Shown here: positions 31,270 to 39,133 of the stretch, piece by piece
How the letters are laid out: the number at the start of each line of letters is the position of its first letter
Position numbering within the stretch: position 1 is the first letter of the stretch
From: Candidatus Kuenenia stuttgartensis
Lineage (GTDB): Bacteria > Planctomycetota > Planctomycetia > Planctomycetales > Planctomycetaceae
Assembly: GCA_945906725.1 (NCBI GenBank)
Contig: CAMDRI010000033.1
Span: 1-39,841 of the forward strand
Length of the DNA stretch: 39,841 bases
Direction of reading: 5' to 3'
Notes under the pieces: generated by a model
Databases searched by the model: none
What the model saw: only the letters and a program-made list of their open reading frames with translations
Told to the model about the DNA's origin: nothing
Made by a program: the position numbers and the translations under genes

Positions 31270-33474
31270 ATGTCCGACCTTCGCACCGTCCGCGCCGTCT
31301 GTCCCCATGACTGCCCCGATGCTTGCGCGATGCTCGTGACGTTGGACGACAATCGCGCGGTCGCGGTACGCGGCGACCGCGAGCACCCCTTCACACGCGG
31401 GTTCTTGTGCCACAAGGTCGCGCGGTATCCCGAACGGGTTTATCACCGCGACCGATTGCAATTCCCGCTGCGACGAATCGGCTCGAAAGGCTCTGGCCAG
31501 TTTGAGCGTGTCTCCTGGGACGCCGCATTGGACGAGATCGCCTCGCGCTTCCGAGCGATCGCCGACGGTCCACACGGCCCGCAGGCGATCCTGCCCTACA
31601 GCTACTGCGGTACGATGGGCAAGATTCAGAGCGAGGGACTCGACCGCCGCTTCTTTCATCGGCTGGGAGCCTCGTTGCTGGATCGCACAATCTGTGCGAC
31701 CGCTGGCGGTGCCGGTTACACGATGACGATCGGCAGCAAGCACGGGACCGATCCGGAGGCTTTCAGCCAGTCGCAATACATCATCAATTGGGGCTCGAAC
31801 ACGGCCGTCACGAATATGCACCTTTGGGTGCGGATGGTCGAGGCTCGCAAGCGGCACGGCGCAAAGATCGTGACCATCGACCCGTATCGGTCGATCACAG
31901 CTGCTCGCAGTGACTGGCATCTCGCGCCGCGACCGGGGACCGACGCGGCGCTTGCTCTCGGAATGATGCACGTCATTTTTCGAGACGGCCTCGCCGACGA
32001 AGCGTACCTCAGCGACTTCTGTCTTGGCGGCGACGAACTGCGAGCGCGCGTCTTGTCCGAATACGCTCCGCCACGAGTCGCCGAGATCACCGGTCTCGCC
32101 ATCGACGACATCGAACGACTGGCCCAGCAGTACGCGACGATTTCACCCAGTGCCATCCGCATCAACTACGGCATGCAGCGACACGCGGGTGGCGGCATGG
32201 CCGTGCGGACGATCGCCTGCTTGCCGTCAGTCATCGGAGCGTGGCGGCATCCGGCCGGCGGGATTCTGCTTTCGACCAGCGGCACGTTCGCATTCGACCT
32301 CGCGGCGGTGCAACGCCCCGATCTGATTTCGTCGGGAACGCGGACCGTCAACATGACGCAACTCGCCGAAGCGTTGCACGGCGAGTTACCCGGCCCACCG
32401 GTGCAGGCATTGTACGTCTACAACAGCAACCCCGCCGCGATCGCGCCAGATCAACAGCGAGTCCTCACGGGCTTGCGGCGAGACGACCTCTTCACCGTCG
32501 TCCACGAGCAGTTCCCGACCGACACCGTCGATTACGCGGACATCGTGCTGCCGGCGACGACGCAGCTTGAGCACTTCGATCTGCACGGCTCGTACGGCCA
32601 TCAGTTCGTGCAAGTCAACGTCCCGGCGATTGCGCCGTTGGGCGAAGCGCGTTGCAACACGGACGTCTTTCGCGGACTCGCGCGGCGGCTGGACTTCGAA
32701 CCGGAATTGTTCGACGTCTCTGACGAGCAACTCGCACGCGAGCTGTTGTGGGAAACGGGGCCGCTCAAAATGGTGCCAGCCGCGATGCGAGGGATTACGC
32801 TCGACCGGCTGAAATGCGAGGGGGCGATCAAGCTCAACCCCGTAAACCGAAGCGTCAGCGAGGGCGAACATTCCTCGACGCCTGGCATCGGAGGACATGT
32901 GGAGCGCTCGCCCTCGCTGATGCTTCGGGTTCCGAAAGACGAGCCACTGCACCACGATGCTCCGTTCGCCAACGGTGGCTTTGCGACGCCCAGCGGCAAG
33001 TGTGAATTGCGTTGCGAGCGTCTCGCTCAACTCGGTCTCGATCCGTTGCCGACGTTCATTCCGCCGGCCGAATCGCCCGCGTCCGCACCGGAATTGGCCA
33101 AGCGCTTCCCACTGCAATTACTGTCGCCGCCGTCGCCGCACTTCTTGAATTCGACGTTCGTTGAGGTCGATTCGCTGCGTCGCTCGGCGGTTGAGCCGCA
33201 GTTGGAGATCAGCGTCGCAGACGCAACCGCTCGCGGAATTCAACACGGCGATCTCGTCAGCGTCTTCAACGATCGCGGCTCGTTCATCGCACGAGCGCTC
33301 GCCGGAGACAACGTCCGCCCCGGAGTCGTCGTCTCGCCAAGCATCTGGTGGAACAAGCACAGTCCCGGCCATCGCAACTGCAACTCGACGACACCGACCC
33401 GACTCACCGACCTCGGCGGCGGAGCGACCTTCTTCGACAACCTGGTGGAAGTTAAACGAGTGGTGTCTCTGTAG
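31270..33474 (+). CDS. Molybdopterin oxidoreductase (DMSO-reductase superfamily) with in-frame repeat insertion
   Basis: 734 residues. Cys11, Cys15, Cys19 (VCPHDCPDACA) and Cys47 (GFLCHKV) form an N-terminal iron-sulfur cluster site. The molybdopterin-binding parts follow: CGTMGKIQSEGLDRRFFHRL, TICATAGGAGYTM, INWGSNTAVTN, YVYNSNPAAIAPDQ, EQFPTDTVDYADIVLPATTQLEH. The C-terminal domain (LEISVADATARGIQHGDLVS, STTPTRLTDLGGGATFFDN) is complete. No Tat signal is seen, so it is probably cytoplasmic. Residues about 526-554 come from a palindromic repeat without shifting the frame. The electron partner is not adjacent, and the substrate is unknown; the preceding AraD1-like gene hints at sugar-acid or related metabolism. 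The stop TAG lies within a family-A repeat. Confidence 0.9.
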   Translation: MSDLRTVRAVCPHDCPDACAMLVTLDDNRAVAVRGDREHPFTRGFLCHKVARYPERVYHRDRLQFPLRRIGSKGSGQFERVSWDAALDEIASRFRAIADGPHGPQAILPYSYCGTMGKIQSEGLDRRFFHRLGASLLDRTICATAGGAGYTMTIGSKHGTDPEAFSQSQYIINWGSNTAVTNMHLWVRMVEARKRHGAKIVTIDPYRSITAARSDWHLAPRPGTDAALALGMMHVIFRDGLADEAYLSDFCLGGDELRARVLSEYAPPRVAEITGLAIDDIERLAQQYATISPSAIRINYGMQRHAGGGMAVRTIACLPSVIGAWRHPAGGILLSTSGTFAFDLAAVQRPDLISSGTRTVNMTQLAEALHGELPGPPVQALYVYNSNPAAIAPDQQRVLTGLRRDDLFTVVHEQFPTDTVDYADIVLPATTQLEHFDLHGSYGHQFVQVNVPAIAPLGEARCNTDVFRGLARRLDFEPELFDVSDEQLARELLWETGPLKMVPAAMRGITLDRLKCEGAIKLNPVNRSVSEGEHSSTPGIGGHVERSPSLMLRVPKDEPLHHDAPFANGGFATPSGKCELRCERLAQLGLDPLPTFIPPAESPASAPELAKRFPLQLLSPPSPHFLNSTFVEVDSLRRSAVEPQLEISVADATARGIQHGDLVSVFNDRGSFIARALAGDNVRPGVVVSPSIWWNKHSPGHRNCNSTTPTRLTDLGGGATFFDNLVEVKRVVSL
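32845..32931. repeat. Palindromic repeat inside the molybdopterin oxidoreductase gene (family C)
   Basis: The arm at 32845-32867 (AACCGAAGCGTCAGCGAGGG) pairs with 32908-32931 (TCGCCCTCGCTGATGCTTCG), differing by one base and one indel. It is translated in frame as NRSVSEGEHSS, a loop, then RSPSLMLRV. Related peptides recur in planctomycete proteins as I recall, consistent with a mobile repeat that tolerates translation. Confidence 0.8.
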
Positions 33475-33539
33475 GACGCACACTCTTGCCCGTCATCGGA
33501 ATGGAGCACGCTGGTGACGGGCAAGAGTGCCCGTCCTAC
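33471..33539. repeat. Inverted pair of family-A repeats
   Basis: Arms at 33471-33494 (opening GTAGGACGCACACTCTTGCC) and 33516-33539 pair with two mismatches. The TAG at 33472-33474 is the stop codon of the molybdopterin oxidoreductase gene. The right arm ends 1 nt before the stop codon of the convergent membrane-protein gene. Confidence 0.8.
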
Positions 33540-33540
33540 T

Positions 33541-34875
33541 TCAGAACGGCACTGGCAGCAGCAGCGTGTGATGCTCGAACAGCACTCGCCGGCCGTGTTC
33601 ACCGATCGCGGGAGTGAAGAACAGAATAAAGACGTAGATTGCCACCAGAATGCCCAACACGATTTTGCACAGCCAGCGCCACGGCCACCACGCGCGCTCG
33701 GTGCGGCGGATCGAGCGGCCGTAGGCCCAGCCCAGTGCGACCTTCGTTGGGAAGATCGAGACGACGAACAGAATCGTGACGAACCACATCGCGTCTTGCG
33801 GAGGCGATACGGCTTTAAACAGGTACATCGGCAGAGCCAGCAAATAGGTCAGCACAATCGCAAACAGCCACGCGAACGGCGCACGGCGGAATAGCTCACG
33901 AACCATGCCAAGTTGTCCGAACGCCATGAGACTGTTCTCGGCCGCGAATCGAGCTTGCAGCAGAGGTGCCCACATCAGCGTCAGCCACAAGCCGATGCCG
34001 CCCGTCAACATGACAAGCACCTGCGCCGGCTTGTCGGGATCGTGCATCGAGCCGTACAGCGCCGACGGAATGAACAGCCACGCGGCCGTGCCCAAGTAGC
34101 CTCGCCAGCCAGCGGAATAATACGACCGAGCGTTCAGACCTGACAGAAACTGACCGATCGCCGTCGAAGCTCGATTCCAGTAGTCATGATCGCGCCAGCG
34201 AGCCAGCAGCCAGCGGACATTCTTGATCGGTCGGAAGAAACAGGACAATGCTCCGCCGCGAGCCAATGCCAAACAGAGATGTGCGGCCATCGCCCACTTC
34301 GCCACAAACAAGTTGAACTTCCAACCACCCGCTCCATCTGGGTCAATCAACTGAGCATCGGTCGCGGCTCCGGTCAGCAATCTCAGTGGCAGCAAGCACA
34401 GCCAGACGCCCAACACGATCGAGCCGAAGCGCGGAGCAAGTCCCAGCAACGGAAACGACGCTCGAATTCTGCCGCTGCGAGCGACTCGGCCTTCGACATC
34501 CAGCAAATAACCGAGCACCCAAAAGTTGACGAGCGGTACCGCAGCCGCGACTGCCAACAACAACGTCAGGCTCGCCAGACCGAAGAGCGTGCGGACAATC
34601 CACAACGCACATTGAATCGGGTGTCGCCACGGCACGGGGAACGGCGGCAAGCGGTCAGCAACGAGTTCTTCTTCAAGGACCGGCAGCGCAACTTCCGTTT
34701 GTGTGAAGTTGTCGGCGACGAGAGTTGGCAGCGGTGCGGGTTCGAGATCTGGCTCATCCGCAGCGAGTGTTGGCAGGTCGTCAATAATCGCTTGTGAAGT
34801 TCGCACACGCTCGGAGGGAAGCGGCAAACGAACGGTCGGCTTTGGCAACCCTGGACTAGTCACAGTGATTCTCAT
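33541..34875 (-). CDS. Polytopic membrane protein, unknown (DUF4013-like)
   Basis: 444 residues from the ATG at 34873-34875; the frame runs on through a repeat to 35004, but that part translates the repeat. The first 100 residues are Pro/Leu/Glu-rich and probably cytoplasmic. About seven hydrophobic segments follow, for example LFGLASLTLLLAVAAAVPLV, SIVLGVWLCLLPLRLLTG, LVMLTGGIGLWLTLMWAPLL, LFAIVLTYLLALPMYLF and IVLGILVAIYVFILFF. The NFWVLGYLLDVEGRVARSG segment after the first helix is reminiscent of DUF4013-type proteins. The function is unknown. Repeat pairs of family A abut both its start and its stop, and no Shine-Dalgarno sequence is visible because the repeat occupies that position. Confidence 0.75.
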   Translation of the reverse strand: MRITVTSPGLPKPTVRLPLPSERVRTSQAIIDDLPTLAADEPDLEPAPLPTLVADNFTQTEVALPVLEEELVADRLPPFPVPWRHPIQCALWIVRTLFGLASLTLLLAVAAAVPLVNFWVLGYLLDVEGRVARSGRIRASFPLLGLAPRFGSIVLGVWLCLLPLRLLTGAATDAQLIDPDGAGGWKFNLFVAKWAMAAHLCLALARGGALSCFFRPIKNVRWLLARWRDHDYWNRASTAIGQFLSGLNARSYYSAGWRGYLGTAAWLFIPSALYGSMHDPDKPAQVLVMLTGGIGLWLTLMWAPLLQARFAAENSLMAFGQLGMVRELFRRAPFAWLFAIVLTYLLALPMYLFKAVSPPQDAMWFVTILFVVSIFPTKVALGWAYGRSIRRTERAWWPWRWLCKIVLGILVAIYVFILFFTPAIGEHGRRVLFEHHTLLLPVPF

Positions 34876-34945
34876 GTAGGATGGGCACGCTTGCCCGTCA
34901 CTCGGACGACTCCCAAAGTGGGACGGGTAAGCGTGCCCATCCGAC
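34876..34945. repeat. Inverted pair of family-A repeats abutting a start codon
   Basis: Arms at 34876-34899 (opening GTAGGATGGGCACGCTTGCC) and 34922-34945 pair with two mismatches. The left arm begins exactly next to the start codon (34873-34875) of the membrane-protein gene on the minus strand, replacing the usual ribosome-binding region. Confidence 0.8.
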
Positions 34946-35062
34946 AATCGCCGACGTACCTCGACGGCCACGCCTCGGTTTCGCGATGATCCCTGAAACG
35001 CCACAAGGCGTCGAGTGGTATGTGGCTAGTACGTGAAAAACGTGCCCCACGAGAGGCTTCCC

Positions 35063-36730
35063 ATGCAATGGAAACTGTTGCTTCCCGGTGTCGTGCTGCT
35101 GGCCGTCATTTGGCTGGTAAGTTTCGTCACCAATCAGCCGCTCAAAGGGGTCGCCACCGAAGCGTCCGCTCAGCCAACGGCTGACATCGACGAGTCCATT
35201 CAGAAGGTCAACACGTTCTTTACGCGGCGTTGGGCGAGCGAAGGTCTTCAGCCAGCGAAGAAAGTGGATGACTTGAGTGTGCTTCGTCGCATCGCGCTCG
35301 CGTTGATGGGCACGGTCCCGTCGCTGGAAGAGATTCGAGCGTTCGAGCAAGACAGCGGACCGGATCGTCTGCATCGCTGGACCGCGCGTTTCCTGCACGA
35401 CCGCCGCTACGGCGAGTACTTCGCCGAACGATTGGCTCGCGGCTTCGTTGGTGTCGAAGGGGGGCAATTCATCGTTTACCGCCGAGATCGTTTTTTGAGT
35501 TGGCTCAGCGAGCAACTCGAAGCGAATCGGCCGTACTCGGAATTGGTCCGCGAGATGATCGCCGGCAACGGACTGTGGACCGACGAGCCGGAGGTCAATT
35601 TCGTGATGGCCGGCTACGACGACGGCGAGGGATTCAACCAGAACAAGCTCGCCGGCCGCGCGGTGCGCGCGTTCCTCGGCCAGCGGATCGACTGTGCTCA
35701 ATGTCACGACCACCCATTCGATCATTGGAAGCAAAACGAATTTGCCGGTCTCGCCGCGCACTTCGGGCAACTCAAGCTCAGCCCGGTCGGAGTCCGCGAG
35801 GATCGCAATTTGAAGTTCGAGGTCGAAGACCGCAACACGCTAAAGCAGACAGTCGTCGAGCCTGCGGTCCCGTTCGGTGAAAAATGGGAACCGCCGAATG
35901 GCACGCCCCGCGAGCGACTCGCTGCGTGGGTCACGCATCCGGAAAATCGCCGGCTCGAACGGGCGATTGTGAACCGAGTTTGGGGGCTGCTGTTCGGCCG
36001 CTCTTGGATCGAACCGGTCGACGATTTGCCCGATCCACCGGGGGACGAGATCGCCGGCCCGAAGGTCGAGGGAGCCAAACATCCGAAGGCGATGAAGCCG
36101 GGTGAACAAGACTTGCTCGACGTACTGGGAGCCGACTTCCGCGAGCATGGCTATGACTTGCGACGATTGATCGAAGTCATCGTCGCCTCGAAGCCGTTCC
36201 TCTTAGAATCCAAGTCCGACATCGACGACGTGCAGCGACTCGACCGGATGAAAGAGCATTTCGCGATTTTTCCGCTGACGCGATTGCGGCCAGAGCAAAT
36301 CATTGGCTCGTTGCTGCAATCGTCGTCGCTAACCACCATCGATCAGAACTCGCACTTGATCTCGCGGTTCATCAAGCTGACCCGGTCGAACGACTTCGTC
36401 AAAGAGTACGGCGATCTCGGCGAGAACGAACTCGAAGACCGAGCCGGCACAATCCTGCAAGCGTTGCTCCGCATGAACGGCAACTTGGTCAGCGAGACCA
36501 TCGACGCGAATCCGTTCACCGCCAGCGGTCGGATTTCGCAGATGGCTCCCGATGACAATCAGCGTTTGGAACTGTGCTATCTCGTCTGTCTCACCCGCCG
36601 TCCGACGACCGAAGAGTCTGCCTACTTCTTGCCGGTCCTTGAAGAAACTCGACCGAATCGTCGCGGGCTGGTCGTCGAGGATTTGTATTGGACCTTGTTC
36701 AACTCGCCCGAGTTCGCCTGGAACCACTGA
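35063..36730 (+). CDS. DUF1549/DUF1553 protein with cytochrome-like CxxCH motif
   Basis: 555 residues from the ATG at 35063 with GAGAGG 6 nt upstream; a GTG at 35033 is a weaker option. A signal anchor (LLLPGVVLLAVIWLVSFV) places it outside the cytoplasm. The DUF1549 part (about 40-240) ends in DCAQCHDHPFDHW, carrying a CxxCH haem-binding-type motif typical of these proteins. The DUF1553 part (about 275-540) includes AAWVTHPENRRLERAIVNRVWGLLFGR and the terminal WTLFNSPEFAWNH. The family is abundant in planctomycetes and always travels with DUF1501 genes; the biochemical role is not established. The DUF1501 gene follows after 38 nt. Confidence 0.93.
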   Translation: MQWKLLLPGVVLLAVIWLVSFVTNQPLKGVATEASAQPTADIDESIQKVNTFFTRRWASEGLQPAKKVDDLSVLRRIALALMGTVPSLEEIRAFEQDSGPDRLHRWTARFLHDRRYGEYFAERLARGFVGVEGGQFIVYRRDRFLSWLSEQLEANRPYSELVREMIAGNGLWTDEPEVNFVMAGYDDGEGFNQNKLAGRAVRAFLGQRIDCAQCHDHPFDHWKQNEFAGLAAHFGQLKLSPVGVREDRNLKFEVEDRNTLKQTVVEPAVPFGEKWEPPNGTPRERLAAWVTHPENRRLERAIVNRVWGLLFGRSWIEPVDDLPDPPGDEIAGPKVEGAKHPKAMKPGEQDLLDVLGADFREHGYDLRRLIEVIVASKPFLLESKSDIDDVQRLDRMKEHFAIFPLTRLRPEQIIGSLLQSSSLTTIDQNSHLISRFIKLTRSNDFVKEYGDLGENELEDRAGTILQALLRMNGNLVSETIDANPFTASGRISQMAPDDNQRLELCYLVCLTRRPTTEESAYFLPVLEETRPNRRGLVVEDLYWTLFNSPEFAWNH

Positions 36731-36736
36731 GGAGCA

Positions 36737-36828
36737 GGGGCGAGGGCGAGTTTTTGAAAGGCATAACGATGTCCAAATCAGTCTCAACAAATCTTGCCGG
36801 GCCGAACTCGCCCCTCGCCCTTCGCCCC
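36737..36828. repeat. GGGGCGAGGGCGAG inverted repeat around the DUF1501 start (family F)
   Basis: The arm at 36737-36751 (GGGGCGAGGGCGAGT) faces an inverted, longer arm at about 36804-36828 (ACTCGCCCCTCGCCC then TTCGCCCCTC). The right arm is translated as part of the N-terminus of the DUF1501 protein (NSPLALRPSS), just before its twin-arginine motif. Confidence 0.65.
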
Positions 36829-38106
36829 TCATCCCTCACTCGCCGCAATCTTTTGCAAGCGGCATTCGCGTCTGGTTTGTCGTTCGCGCTGCCCGGCCTC
36901 GAACTGCGAGCCGCTGAAGCACGCGGTGACGATCGCCAAAAATCGCTGATTGTGATCTGGCTCGGTGGCGGGGCTAGTCAGCTTGAGACGTGGGATCCGC
37001 ATCCTGGCAAGAAAATTGGCGGACCAACCAAATCAATCAAAACGACTCTGCCCGGCCTCGAAATCGCCGACCTGTACCCGCGCGTCGCCGAGCAGATTCA
37101 CGAACTCAACGTGATCCGCTCACTGGTCTCGAAAGAAGGGGACCACGAACGAGGGACTTATTTGCTGAAGACGGGATTTCGTCCCGATCCGACGCTGATT
37201 CATCCGTCGCTGGGAGCGATCGCTAGCCACGAACTGCCGGACGACAAGCTCGAAATCCCGTCGCACATCTCGCTGCTCGGCGGCCAGTATTCGGCTCGCG
37301 GCGGATTCCTCGGCGAGATTTTTGATGCCTTCAAGATTTACGACCCCAGCAACGGTATCCGCAATCTGAAGGCACGGGTGGACGACGACCGACAACAGAA
37401 ACGCCTGGCAGGGTTGGATGTAGTCACCAAATCGTTTCAAGCGGGACGTCGCGTGCAAGTCGAGAACACTCTGCACCAACTGACCGTGGAACGTGCGTTG
37501 CGAATGATGACTTCCGAGCAACTCAAAGCGTTCGAGATCGATCAAGAGCCACAAGCGATCCGCGACGCCTACGGCGACACTCAGTTCGGACACGGCTGCC
37601 TCGCAGCGCGGCGACTCGTTGAGACTGGCGTCCGTGCGGTCGAGGTGACGCTGATGGGTTGGGACACGCACGCCAACAATTTCACGGGGCACGCGACTCA
37701 AGCCAAGGAACTTGACCCCGCGCTGGCAGCTTTGATTCACGATCTCAAGCAGCGAGACTTGCTGGCCTCGACGCTGGTGTTGTGCGTCGGTGAGTTCGGT
37801 CGTACTCCGAAGATCAACGGGCTCGAGGGTCGCGATCATTGGCCGAGAGGCTTCTCATGCCTCGTCGGCGGTGGAGGATTGCGTTCAGGAGTTGTCATCG
37901 GCGAAACCGATACCGAACCGCAAACCGAGCAAGACGCCAACAAATCCACGGCGATGCCACACGACCCGATCGAGGTGCCCGATCTGTTCGCCACGATCCT
38001 GCGACAGCTCGGCGTCGAGTTCGACAAAGAGGTACTGACGCCAATCGGCCGCCCGATGAAGTTCAGCTCCGGCAAGCCGATCGAGCGGTTGGTGGCATCA
38101 ACGTAG
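36769..38106 (+). CDS. DUF1501 family exported protein (Tat-type signal)
   Basis: 445 residues from the ATG at 36769, with AAAGG about 8 nt upstream. The leader carries a twin-arginine motif (LTRRNLLQAAFASGLSFALP) for Tat export, preceded by a repeat-derived peptide. The body has the sulfatase/alkaline-phosphatase-like layout of DUF1501: LIVIWLGGGASQLETWDPHP, NVIRSLVSKEGDHERGTY, VEVTLMGWDTHANNF, LVLCVGEFGRTPKINGLEGRDHW and PIEVPDLFATILRQLGV. The length is normal. It is paired with the DUF1549/DUF1553 gene and both are probably exported together; the substrate is unknown. Confidence 0.93.
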   Translation: MSKSVSTNLAGPNSPLALRPSSLTRRNLLQAAFASGLSFALPGLELRAAEARGDDRQKSLIVIWLGGGASQLETWDPHPGKKIGGPTKSIKTTLPGLEIADLYPRVAEQIHELNVIRSLVSKEGDHERGTYLLKTGFRPDPTLIHPSLGAIASHELPDDKLEIPSHISLLGGQYSARGGFLGEIFDAFKIYDPSNGIRNLKARVDDDRQQKRLAGLDVVTKSFQAGRRVQVENTLHQLTVERALRMMTSEQLKAFEIDQEPQAIRDAYGDTQFGHGCLAARRLVETGVRAVEVTLMGWDTHANNFTGHATQAKELDPALAALIHDLKQRDLLASTLVLCVGEFGRTPKINGLEGRDHWPRGFSCLVGGGGLRSGVVIGETDTEPQTEQDANKSTAMPHDPIEVPDLFATILRQLGVEFDKEVLTPIGRPMKFSSGKPIERLVAST

Positions 38107-38181
38107 CCGTCATCGCTCCGCGTGACGAGCTGAACGCTTCCCGATCGACGGAGGTTCTTTTGGCTCTGAACATCATTCGTC

Positions 38182-38215
38182 GCTCGGCTTTCCTGCCGCA
38201 GAGCGACAGAGCTAC
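38182..38215. repeat. Single family-B repeat
   Basis: On the minus strand the sequence reads GTAGCTCTGTCGCTCTGCGG and continues CAGGAAAGCCGAGC, closely resembling the left copy at 9525-9560. It ends 9 nt before the start of the RNA methyltransferase gene. Confidence 0.65.
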
Positions 38216-38224
38216 GATTCGTTC

Positions 38225-39133
38225 ATGCCGCTCATTCCCATTCAGACACTCGATGACCCGCGTCTCGTCGTCTTTCGCGACGTCAAAGCGACTCGGCATT
38301 CCAAGTGGAAGGGCCGATTCATCGCCGAAGGGGCGCGGCTCGTCAAACGCTTGCTTTCGACAGACTTCGTCGTCGAGACGATGTTGCTCACCGCAGGTCG
38401 TGTCGAAGAGTTTTTGCCGTGGCTACGCCCTGATGTGCCGACCTTCGTGATGCCGCAGACGTTGGCTGCTGAGTTGGCCGGCTACAACTTTCATTGCGGC
38501 GCGATGGCCTGCGCGTTCCGCAAACCGAATCCGAGTCTCGACGACATCGTCGCTCGTGGCGGCGAGCAGATGACGTTCGTCGTCTGCCCCGATGTCAACG
38601 ATCCCGAAAACATCGGTACGCTGATTCGACTCGGAGCGGCGTTTGGCATCGACGCGATGCTGCTGGGACCAGCGTGCGCCGATCCGTTTTCGCGGCGAGT
38701 GCTGCGAGTCTCGATGGGAAATGCGCTCATGCTGCCGATCTTGTGCAGCCGCGACTTGAGTGCCGACCTACTGCGGTTGAAGTCGGAGTGGCGGGTGCAG
38801 CTCGCAGCGACCGTCGTCGAAAACGACGATCCGACGGACGATTATGTAGACCGGACGGCTACGTCCGGACTCCCGGACTTGGTCGTCCGGACTACGGAAC
38901 CCGCAGAACCGCTTGGCAAAGCTCGCCGACCGGCTCGGCTAGCGTTGCTGTTTGGCAACGAGGCGCATGGACTCGGCCCCGAATGGCTGGAGTTATGCGA
39001 TCAAAGACTGACGATCCCGATGCGAGCGGCCGATTCGCTGAACGTCGCGATCGCGGCGGGCATCTTTCTGCACCACTTCACGACCGGCGCTCTCGATGTG
39101 CCGCCAAGTGCGCAGAGTATTTCAATTCCTTAA
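38225..39133 (+). CDS. TrmH/SpoU-family RNA 2'-O-methyltransferase with in-frame repeat insertion
   Basis: 302 residues. The N-terminal substrate-binding region (KATRHSKWKGRFIAEGARLV) is typical of the rRNA-type branch. The SPOUT knot motifs are present: VNDPENIGTLIRLGAAFGID (motif 1), ALLFGNEAHGLGPEW (motif 2) and LTIPM-to-SLNVAIAAGIFLHHF (motif 3). Between motifs 1 and 2, residues about 208-224 (VDRTATSGLPDLVVRTT) are encoded by a palindromic repeat that keeps the frame. The enzyme would methylate a ribose in rRNA or tRNA using S-adenosylmethionine; the target is unknown. No Shine-Dalgarno sequence is obvious, and a family-B repeat sits just upstream. Confidence 0.92.
   Translation: MPLIPIQTLDDPRLVVFRDVKATRHSKWKGRFIAEGARLVKRLLSTDFVVETMLLTAGRVEEFLPWLRPDVPTFVMPQTLAAELAGYNFHCGAMACAFRKPNPSLDDIVARGGEQMTFVVCPDVNDPENIGTLIRLGAAFGIDAMLLGPACADPFSRRVLRVSMGNALMLPILCSRDLSADLLRLKSEWRVQLAATVVENDDPTDDYVDRTATSGLPDLVVRTTEPAEPLGKARRPARLALLFGNEAHGLGPEWLELCDQRLTIPMRAADSLNVAIAAGIFLHHFTTGALDVPPSAQSISIP
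38846..38895. repeat. Palindromic repeat inside the RNA methyltransferase gene (family D)
   Basis: The 12-nt arm GTAGACCGGACG (38846-38857) pairs with CGTCCGGACTAC (38884-38895) with one mismatch, and further CCGGACG/CGTCCGG words lie between them. It is translated as part of a surface-like loop between conserved motifs of the methyltransferase. Confidence 0.75.
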
